Source of the DNA: Coprinellus micaceus
Taxonomy: Eukaryota > Basidiomycota > Agaricomycetes > Agaricales > Psathyrellaceae
Direction: 5' to 3'
DNA length: 64,000 nt
NCBI GenBank assembly: GCA_951394405.1
Contig: OX596342.1
Span: forward strand, 2,046,001-2,110,000
Within the stretch, counting starts at the first letter, position 1, and each line of letters begins with the position of its first letter. The notes under the pieces were generated by a model that saw nothing but the letters and a program-made list of their open reading frames with translations, ran no database searches and was not told the DNA's origin. This document shows, in pieces, positions 55,769 through 64,000 of the stretch. Position numbers and translations under genes: made by a program.

Positions 55769-58700
55769 ATGCCATCCGAGCAGGCCAGCGGAAACCCATA
55801 CGGCGCGGAACTTCACAATCAGCCTTGGTCTGCGAAATGCGTCTGCGGCCAGAGATTCATGCAGCCCAACAGCTACACACTACACGTAGGGCACTGCTCT
55901 AAGTTCAAAGACAGACTTGGGCGGAGTCTCCACCATGCAAAACAGGCGCGGAATCAATCAACAACTTCCATACCCGAACAAGATCTCATGGCAGCAGGAC
56001 CATCGGCATTCAGCTCAAACGCAGGGGCCAGTGCCACCCAGAACACGGATCGGGCCTTGAAGAGGAGAGTTCGTCCCGCCTGGATGTCTGCTGATGATCT
56101 CGACGTCGATATGGTTAGAAGTGGGTCGATGCCTCTTGCGGCAATGGTAGAGGTGCGCACTGATTCCTCTCGTTCTACCTTCACCAGTCTCACTCTGTTT
56201 AAAGGGCTTCAACCTCCCTCAGGGAGCACCATTACAGCCCAATGAAGTGTCACAACCTCTGGGCTCCCTAGCGAATGTCAGTCAACGGTGGTTTGTTTAC
56301 ATGGAAGCTCGGTTAACAGTATCGTAGGCCGACTCGGAAGACTGGCGAATGGAGGAAGAACTTGGAAAGGGATGGCGGAAAAAGGCCCTGTCATACAAGA
56401 TTCAAAGAGCGGTGAACGTAGAGCTGTCGTCGACCAAGTCGCTTCCCGCATCGCTTTACAAAACCGTGATTGCTGAACACCAAGAGGCGATCAAGGCTGC
56501 AAAGAAGGCCGCCATTGCCGTCCCTCCTCCAATCCCCAACCCTGACACTCCAGTCCCAGTTCCACCTCAACCAGTTATTCTCGAAACACAAAGGAATGCA
56601 TTTGGCCTGTACAAGCTCTACCACATCTATTCTGATGATCTGCCCCACAACCCCGACAGTTCATCCATACCTACTGACTTCCGAGAAGACCTGGGCAGCC
56701 TCGTTAAGCCTACTCCAGCTCAGAATGGGCCTGTCTCAATTCATCCGTTCCCCAATGTGAGCTCCTTTTGCTTGGGAGAGTGGTTTTGGTCAGACGACCA
56801 CAAGAAGAGCCACAAGTCCTTCCAGGTCCTTTTGGATATCGTTGGGAGCGAGTTGTTCAACCCCGCAGAGGTGCGCGAAGCGAATTGGGGCAACATCAAC
56901 TGTGCCCTGGCGGTATCGCAGTATGAGGACCACAACGCCACAGCTGGACAGGAGCTCGAGGACGGTATCTCTTGGATGACGACCTTGATCACAGTTGATA
57001 TTCCAATCAGCAAGAGTTCGGCCTGTCCTGGTAGCTATCCGTTCACTGTCGCCGACTTTCACTACCGCCCACTCGTCCCTGTCATTCGGGACAGGCTCCA
57101 ATCTGCAACACAACAGGAACATTTTCACACTATCAGGTGTGAACTACGTTGGAAACCAGGTGATGGGAAGGAGGACGTTCGTGTGTACGGGGAGATGTAC
57201 CATTCCCCAGCGTTTGTAGAGGCATATAATGAACTGCAGGTATTGTTGGACCGAACCCTATTGGAAAGGCCCAAATACTCACGATTACAACCAGGCAACA
57301 CCGCCAGAACCCAACTATAACTTGTCGAGGCACATCGTGGGGCTCATGTTCGCCTCGAACGCCACAATGCTTGCAGCGTTTGGCTCTGCCAAACTCTGGC
57401 CGCTGTACATGTTCTTTGCCAACGACTCGAATTACAGGCGGGCTAGACCATCGGAGAAGTTATTTGAAACTGTTGCATACTTCGAAAAGGTATGTGATTT
57501 TGATAATCTCGCTGGTTGAATGGGTTCACATTTACGGGGTCACACAGCTACCGGATAATTTCAAGGAGTTTATCAATAATTATACTGGGAAGTCCGCCCT
57601 CAATCCAACCCTTATGACACATTGTCAGAGGGAACTGTTCCACGAGCACCTGGGTCACATCATTTCCCAGTAAAATTAGCTGGGCATACTGGGGGGGTAG
57701 GCCCAGCTAATTTTACTGGGAAATGATGTGACCCAGGTGTCCACGAGCAGTGGAAACAGCTGCTGGATCCCGAGTTCATCGAGGCCTACCAGCATGGGAT
57801 CGTGGTAACGTGCTATAACAGACATGACCGCTGATTTTATCCTCGAGTACTCACGTACTCGGCGGATTATCCAGAGAAGCAAGTCATATATTTATAACTC
57901 GCGATTTAAGGCCACTAACCGCTTCCATTACCAGAATCCTCATCGCCAGCATTAAGAACCCCGGCACATGTCCCTGTCCTCGTTGTAAGATCGCCATGGC
58001 AGATGTCCCCGCAATGGGCAAACTAAGAGATCGTAAAAGCCGTGTCCGGCTAGCCAGAAGGGATGACGCGAACCGCCAGAAACAAGTAAAGGACGCCCGT
58101 GCCTACTTGTACCAGGACAACTTATCCTTCGCATCGACCTTTGTTGAAGCACATCTCGACGACGGCTCCCTGGTTCCCACTGACATATGTGACTTACTTG
58201 CTGTCCAGGCTCTCGGATCATTATTCACCGACGGCTTTACGCTACTGCAGAATGCCTTTTCCTCAAAGCTATCAAAATACGGGTTTGATATGTTTCGGAT
58301 GCTCGTCGTCAACATCATGCACAAGGTAGAATCGGGAGTATGGAAAGCGGTCTTTATTCAGCTGCTCCGTCTTCTCGAAGCAATCAAAAAGGGCGCTATC
58401 CACAGTGTGGACGCTCGGTTAGTTTTCTCCACGTCGACCCATCTGGGATAAGTGTTTACCCGTCTATTTGCTGTCTATTCTCAGATATCGCAACATGCCT
58501 ACGTTTGGAAGAGATACCATCCGCCGCTTCATCAATAATGTTAGCGAGATGAAGCAATTAGCTGCTCGTGACTTCAAGGACCTCCTTCAGGTGTGTCTTC
58601 CCATTCTTTCTTAAATTTGCACTCAATGACATTATCCCGACTCTATAAAATAGTGTGCCATCCCTGCGTTTGAAGGCTTGCTCCCATCCCCACACAACAA

Positions 58701-58950
58701 GCGAGCAATGAAGCTACTCTTCATGTTCGGGTGTTGGCACTGCTATCACGATGGCGCCAATTTGACCGTTTCATCGATTCCTTCATGAAGACCCTTGCAG
58801 AGCTGGCAGCTGCCAGTATGAGCAATGCAGAGGCCCTCCTGCTTCTCTGGGGGATCACCCAGCCAATGGCAATCAAACTCCACTTGGTTGCCGCAGAGCC
58901 TCCGAGGCGCTCACACATGGGCGCTCACCCGTTTCGGCGATTTTATCCAT
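55769..58950 (+). pseudogene. Second Plavaka-like transposase gene, multiply broken
   Basis: From ATG 55769, CVCGQRFMQPNSYTLHVGHC gives an N-terminal zinc finger, then DRLGRSLHHAKQARNQ. Conserved blocks follow: RNAFGLYKLYHIYSDDLP, EWFWSDDHKKSHKSFQVLLD, DFHYRPLVPVIRDRL, VRVYGEMYHSPAF, LWPLYMFFANDSNYRRARPS, THCQRELFHE, YSADYPEK, CPCPRC, GFDMFRMLVVNIMHKVE, MPTFGRDTIRRF and AIPAFEGLLPSPHN. Four defects are visible: a 93-bp MITE after ELFHE, TGA at 57832-57834 where RRFYPR is expected, a CG->CA loss of a donor at 58185, and a frame change near 58730. One intron uses GC-AG (57865 region). The gene is not functional. Confidence 0.8.
57647..57739. mobile_element. 93-bp fully palindromic MITE with 8-bp TSD
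   Basis: Bases 57647-57685 and 57701-57739 are perfect 39-bp inverted repeats starting CACCTGGGTCACATC, with a 15-bp loop. TCCACGAG flanks both sides (57639-57646 and 57740-57747). The insertion lies in an exon of the Plavaka-like gene and brings an in-frame TAA. Perfect arms suggest recent insertion. Confidence 0.95.
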
Positions 58951-59436
58951 ATATAGTTAAATCTCATGATATTTAAAAAGGGCGTGGTTGAATGAACGAA
59001 ATAATTGAGCAGCCCTATTGTCACTCTTGACGGTGGGGGGTTAAGCGCCTGCATGCGATTGGCACCGCTTTGGCGAACGCCCGAAGTGATCGCCAATAAT
59101 TGCGCGGAGGCGTATACATCACATTTGGCATCGAAAGGGTACAGTCCTGTCCTCTGTTCTATCCTACCTTGTGTTCAACAGCGCACTGGGAGTTCTGAAG
59201 GCTACCACTTGCTTCTCAGCACCCAGTTTGTATATGTATGGCATTCATGCAGGGCCATCAGCCCTGAATGTTTCTTTTCCCGTCGAGTGGGCCTTGATTA
59301 CCACAAGGCATGTGCGGCTCTCAGTGGAGTAACCCAGAGTGGACTATGCTGGCATCTAGATTCTACGTCAAGCTAATCTGGTAATATCTAGTTGCTCTGG
59401 GCGAGCAGGGCCTAGGCGGCCAGGCTCATTGTTGGC

Positions 59437-59905
59437 TAAGGCATGTCATGAGTGCACCCACAGGTTGACCTGGATCTGTGGGGCAGGTACCTGCGGAAAA
59501 TTATGCCATACCTGGATCTGTGCAGATATTATCCCACGGGTCACCTGTACCTGTGAGTCCAGGTTCTCACAGGTCAGGTCACAGGTAATAGTGCAGGTGC
59601 CAAGCATAGTATAGGGCAAATACTAGTGTACACCCCCCAAAAATGGTATCTAATGTTGTACATACACCTAAACTACATCACACAACTCACTAATGCAGTC
59701 ATACAGACCCCATATAACTTCCAGTGGTGACATCTGGCCCAGATGTTTGCACCATGCAAGTACCTGTGGTTTCAAGGCTGCAACCTGGATCTGTACAGGT
59801 TTGTTCCCATGGGTTACCTGGACTTGCGGGTCACGTTTCCCACGGGTATTCCCACGGGTCTACCTGCAAGTACCCACATGTAGCCCGGACTCGTGACATG
59901 CCTTA
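59437..59905. mobile_element. 469-bp MITE with ACCTG repeats and 8-bp TSD
   Basis: The left end TAAGGCATGTCATGAGT and the reverse complement of the right end, TAAGGCATGTCACGAGT, are inverted. TTGTTGGC flanks both sides (59429-59436 and 59906-59913). Both subterminal zones are dense in ACCTG/CAGGT and CCCACGGGT motifs. Nothing in it is coding on its own, but its right end provides the last exon residues of the neighbouring gene. Confidence 0.95.
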
Positions 59906-60887
59906 TTGTTGGCTCATTGGTGCTGAAGAGCCGCGTCCTGATCCTCAATGTAGGCTTTCCATTGACTTCCCTCCATGAGCACATCATCTTCAGCACCGTC
60001 CCTCCGCCAACCAGGACTTTCACGCATTCTGTGTGATGGGGGTCGTCGCTGAGGCGTAGTTGCCAGAAAACCTGCGAGTTCAATGTGAGTTCAAAATAAA
60101 GGGGTGAACCACTAGCTGCAGTTTGCGCCGGACTTACCTTTAGCATGTCAACGACTGTTAGTCTATCTGGGTTCTATGAATCAGAGGCCCCGTGAATTGT
60201 GGCACATATACAATCGATAAGGTTCACCTACATCGATGACATACAGACCAGGTCCCGCCTCATGGCCAAGTTTCTCAGTGAGTAGATGTGGGAACTAGTT
60301 AGGTTCAGCCTGAGCGTCAGTGCCACCATATAGAAAAAAGAATATTGTGTGCCTACTTCATGGTACAGCGCGGCCACTGCAGAATCTACATTCGGATCAA
60401 GGATGCTCCTCCACGTGCAATACATGTGATTGTACTCAGGAGCACAGTTCTGGAGCTTGGAGACTTGGTACCGGTGTTGCAGAAACTCGGCAAGAGTTGC
60501 CATGTCTTTGGAGGTGGTGCTGTCAGCGATTGCAGAGGCGAGATGGAAGGCCCAGTTCTCAAAGAGATAATCGTAGTCCAATGGCGCTGCCGACGGTCGT
60601 CTCAACTGCCTGAGCCACCCTCCTTCATCCGTCGGTTCCAGGATGTCCGTCATGACCTCCATTCCATGCACAACCACACTCCTGTGTATCGAGGTATCTC
60701 ACCTGTAGAATCGAGGGCGAGGGATGCTTTGCTGCAGGCTGGCTTGAGCCGAACCACCGCCACTCCAAAGATCCTCCACCACCACGCAGGGCACTATCGT
60801 CTTGGGCGCTTTCGTATTTATCATGGCCAGACACACGAAAGCTTGGAGTATGATGTCATTTATTCTCGAATTGGGGCCACGTATCAT
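59814..60887 (-). CDS. Solo C-terminal module of the NACHT gene, ending in a MITE
   Basis: Exons 60887-60703, 60681-60357, 60294-60232, 60173-60138 and 60071-59814 join in phase (288 aa). FENWAFHLASAI matches HVWGYHLAQAI of the NACHT gene downstream. The 63-nt exon FPHLLTEKLGHEAGPGLYVI matches the 63-nt exon FPGLLDLSIVKTRFPGELTI. A small exon (NPDRLTVVDMLK) and VFWQLRL match a small exon and AFCNLRL. No NTPase motif is present. The last 29 codons (IRHVTSPGY...) are read from the MITE at 59437-59905. Removing it and one TSD would give a stop after STNEPTMSLAA. Function unknown. Confidence 0.6.
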
Positions 60888-60949
60888 CCCGTAAATATCT
60901 GTTGGTACCGAAGTTGTACATGCACTGTGACAGGTCTATGTAAGTTAAG

Positions 60950-60990
60950 GAGAATTCGAACGAAGGATCCATTGTTACAACCTCAGTGAG
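60950..60990 (-). repeat. tRNA-like (SINE-like) 3' segment
   Basis: On the minus strand TCGTTCGAATTCTCCTTAACTT resembles the B-box end of the copy at 27481-27560. No cloverleaf. Confidence 0.3.
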
Positions 60991-61162
60991 GGAGTTGGTA
61001 TTGTCCGTCACTGGTCGGCTTCTTAGTCGTACAATCCCCCTATTCCTAATAGCTTCTGGGATGTCGCGCGGGCAGTCACACGTCTATTGGACAATAGTAC
61101 GTTGCACTGGTATCAGACTTGCACGTTCTTCTATGACACGTCAGGGGTCCACGGATACTCTC

Positions 61163-61250
61163 GGATGCTTACTAGTTTGGCGATCTTCTAGTCAAGTCCG
61201 GCTTACAGATGCTCCCTAGTTTGGCGATCTCCTAGGCAAGTCTGGCGTCG
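61163..61250 (+). repeat. 44-bp imperfect tandem duplication
   Basis: GATGCTTACTAGTTTGGCGA... at 61164 and GATGCTCCCTAGTTTGGCGA... at 61208 are adjacent copies differing at a few bases. Confidence 0.8.
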
Positions 61251-61562
61251 TCACACGGCGGGTTCACTACTAGACAATAGTGGAGTGTGGAAGGTTCTCA
61301 GTGGCGTTCACTGTCTTGGCTGTGGTTCGTGATGCTAAGGGGGTCTTGTGGAGTTGCGGAAGTCTTGCAGGAGCTTATTGAATGGGAGATCGGAGTGGTG
61401 GAGTGGGCAAAAGGGGACTAAGATTAAAGTATAACAAGCTAAACTACATCGGATAAACTATGGGGTCTTTATACTACTTTAGAATGAGTCATGGGGTAGC
61501 TGCGCATGATGATATAATGAAGTCATAGTGGAGCGAGTGGAGTAAATAGTGGGGTGTGGAGT

Positions 61563-61665
61563 ATTAGTGGAGCGCATACTGCGCATGATGTCAGAGTAGC
61601 TGTGGGGTAGCTGCGGAGTCGTAGTAAGCGCATACTGCGCATGAGTCAGGGGTAGCTGCGAAGTT
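61563..61665 (+). repeat. Tandem GCGCATACTGCGCATGA repeat
   Basis: GCGCATACTGCGCATGA followed by TCAG..GTAGCTG occurs twice about 62 bp apart (61573 and 61628 regions); a related GCTGCGCATGATGATA lies at 61499. Each core is itself palindromic (TGCGCA). Non-coding. Confidence 0.6.
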
Positions 61666-61896
61666 GTAAGTACTATGAGTCATAAAAAGAGAAAAGAAAT
61701 AAGGTGGTCGTGCATAGGGAGGAGGGGAGGTGTGAAGTGAAGCGTAACATCCATTCCCCTGCTTAATGAGTGAGCCCACTTTGTCGGATCCGGCGGCACC
61801 TGCTCTCCATACGAGCGGATGTAACTAACAATACAGTGCCCAGTAGGAGCAGTCCTCAGTGGAACCCTGTGCGCTTCATTTGCGTTGGTAAGGGGT

Positions 61897-64000
61897 TCAA
61901 GGCAAAAGGCCTGGGTAAAAGTGGTGGTACCATGGATACAATACATATAGCAATTCTTCGTCGCCACCAGTTTTCCAAGTCGTCAAAGTGAGGACGGTGT
62001 CGTCCGAAAAGCGGATGTCCACACGCTTCCGAACCTCAGGGGGGTGATCCAAGGGCAGTCGGAGGTTGCAAAATGCCTAGGTGACCGGAGAAAAGGAGGA
62101 GGGGTAAAGGGGTGTTTTCAGCTGTACCTTTTGGATTGAAACACTCACAACCAACAGCTCAGTTATCTTTACCCCAGTACTCTGCACGTCCCGATGAGCC
62201 AATTCAGTTACTCGGCAGAGCGAACAGCGGCCGACTCACCTGGATGGTGAGTTCTCCCGGAAATCGTGTTTTGACGATGCTGAGGTCTAATAACCCTGGA
62301 AACTGAGAAAGAAAAAAAGTGAGCAAGGCCCGAGATTGAACAGATGCCGCAGCCTACCTTATCGTTGATAGCATCAACTGCCTGGTCGATGCCCTCCTCA
62401 TAAAACTCTTCCGAGAGAGGTGGTACAATCCTGCCAGGGACAAATCTTGGCATCCAGTTTTCTTTAGCATCTTTCCCGAGGCAATGGGTTTGGAGAAGCT
62501 CCCTCAGACTCCCCGTCTCATCGTCTGGGCACTCGACAATGGCCTGAGCAAGGTGGTACCCCCAAACGTGCACGACATACTTCCACCACCCCTCGCTCAT
62601 AACGCCTGGGGGCGATTTGGAATGTTGGAAGATGTTACTGAGTACATGTTGCACCGCAAGCCTGTGGATCAGGAGTCTGTCTTCTGGGACGTATGCGTCA
62701 CTCATTCCGCACCGAAACTGATGGCATTCATGAAAGTCGGGAATGGCAGTGTAGACTTCCACTGCGAATGCCACCAGACCTGGATCGGCTGAGGGGAAAA
62801 GCTCCGCAAGTAGCGTGGTTGCAAACACATGGATGTAGTGGAGATTGTCATCTACAGGCAGCTCGCAAGTGGCGGCCAAGAAGTTGAGGATGGCTGAGAG
62901 GATGTCCGGTGGAATCAGTGTCCTTAAAACCTGGGTGACAACGCCTATTCTTCGGGTGATGGTGATGTCCCTGATCAATCCCATTTGCTTCAGGAAGTGA
63001 AAGCAGAGTTGCTTCCAGTCGGGATGCCTACTCGAGTCGTTTATCGTTTCCGTTGGCTTGACAGGGTGTTTGAAGGCGCATTCTAAGCACATTGAAATAA
63101 ATTGCTCGAGGTGCTGATCACGGATCGTGGATGAGATGATACTTCTTGACCGATTTTCATCGGAGAGGAAGTCGCGAAGGGAGGTATGGAAGAAGTTGAC
63201 GTTTAAAGCATCATCCCCTGGTACATAGATGATAGCTTGTAGAGGAACGAGGACGTGGACAATTTTGTAGGTTGGAATCCCAAGGATCTGGGATAGTTCG
63301 CTGATAGAGATGCCGTCGCCAAGGAATGAAATGGCGAGTACGACTGCGTGAAAATGAGGAAGAGTTTGAGCTCGTCGCAGGGTCTCTGTATATAAACCGT
63401 CGAGGCCGGGGTTCATCTTGAGTGCGAGCCTGAATCGTTCCATAGGCGTCAACCCGTTGTCCTCCGTGGCCTCCAGTCCCAGGATATACTTGAGTAGGGT
63501 CGTAATAAAGATGAAAGAATCATCCGCATGTCGAATGAGTTCGTGAACATCCCTCTCAGGAGGCAACTCCATTCCGTACGAGCGAATGACCACATCGTCC
63601 TCCGCGGCCTCCTTGAAGGTATGCCACACTACGGCAGTGATATCCGGGCGGGAGGTATGATCGTGGAGGTTGACAACATGGACTCTGCCCCCTCGTAGGA
63701 TGCGTGAATGAATATGTTCCTCAATCCGGCTAGCAATTATGAATCGAAGGCGGATGTACAGTACCGTTTCGAAATAGTTGTGTGTCGTCGATAAATTGGG
63801 CAACCGCGGCACGATCCTCGCATTCGTCCAGACCATCGAGAACAATATAGATAGGTGAATCTGCTTGAGTAGATCTTGTTTCCGATTGTTCAAGGTTACC
63901 GGGGTTTGCAGACCGGTCAAAGAGTCGCAGGAGGATATTTGCGAGAGGGCCGTAGAGCAACTGGTAGAGCTGGGTGTGTACAGACGAACCGGGAAGGCTG
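61897..64000 (-). pseudogene. NACHT-domain NTPase gene, 3' part, with a frameshift
   Basis: The gene enters from the right edge. At 63960-63790 the frame LLYGPLANILLRLFDRSA...YIVLDGLDECEDR carries a Walker B motif (hydrophobics-D-G-L-D-E). Between about 63790 and 63745 the frame shifts; it resumes as LRFIIASRIEEHIHSRIL (the sensor-1-like IIASR) and stays open to 62358. A winged-helix-like part follows (LPHFHAVVLAISFLGDGISI, VNFFHTSLRDFLSDENRS). Exons 62302-62240, 62181-62149 and 62076-61897 finish the protein. NACHT proteins of this type act in fungal recognition and cell-death signalling; whether this copy works depends on whether the frameshift is real. Confidence 0.75.

Noticed and set aside
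1..64000. CRISPR arrays, rRNA genes, bacterial operons, retroviral or LTR polymerase genes
   Set aside because: No regularly spaced repeats, no rRNA-like sequence and no reverse transcriptase or integrase motifs were seen on either strand.

Overview
The window comes from a filamentous basidiomycete, most likely an Agaricomycete. Genes are split by many short introns (about 40-70 bp, GT..AG). The recognisable families (Plavaka-type transposases, BED/hAT genes, Harbinger with a Myb-like partner, a DUF6698-like pair, a NACHT protein, a LysM protein) are typical of mushroom-forming fungi. There is no rRNA, no intact tRNA, no CRISPR and no bacterial-style operon. The region is an accessory, transposon-dense block; no conserved single-copy housekeeping gene was recognised, and the one kinase is a pseudogene.

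Layout. 1.5-5.4 kb: a structurally complete PIF/Harbinger element with 48-bp terminal inverted repeats (TIRs) and both genes. 5.8-8.5 kb: a LysM gene on the minus strand, apparently split by a ~1.9 kb insertion. 8.6-15 kb: mostly decayed sequence with minus-strand coding remnants. 15.2-16.7 kb: a DUF6698-like gene with one nonsense codon. 17.5-20.5 kb: two uncharacterised genes. 21.6-22.6 kb: a 1.0 kb element with a target-site duplication (TSD) and a second inverted repeat inside it. 23-24 kb: a casein-kinase-1 pseudogene. 25.5-26.6 kb: a truncated hAT-type gene. 26.9-38.8 kb: a segment with Plavaka-like ends holding a Plavaka transposase gene, a 758-codon gene of unknown function and a small coiled-coil ORF. 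40.6-41.7 kb: a non-autonomous element. 41.8-47.2 kb: the best-preserved gene cluster (DUF6698-like paralogue, a membrane-anchored protein, a 397-aa Cys/His protein, a coiled-coil protein). 49.4-51.3 kb: a long inverted repeat that runs into a 200-N assembly gap. 52.8-55.1 kb: an uncharacterised multi-exon gene. 55.8-58.9 kb: a second Plavaka-like gene, interrupted by a 93-bp palindromic MITE. 59.4-60.9 kb: a gene whose 3' end lies inside another MITE. 61.9-64 kb: the 3' part of a NACHT gene, whose C-terminal module is duplicated in the preceding gene.

A theme links these regions. At least five otherwise readable genes are broken by TGA where CGA is the simplest ancestor, and two introns have lost their GT donor by CG->CA. 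This is what CpG-methylation-linked (or RIP-like) decay would leave. Small non-autonomous elements with 7-8 bp TSDs then disrupt or re-end the remaining genes. The most notable observations are this shared mutation signature, the NACHT gene next to a solo copy of its C-terminal module, a MITE exonised into a new protein C-terminus, and the Plavaka-bounded segment with a cargo-like gene. Splice models and family names are by eye and from memory; no alignment or search was run.
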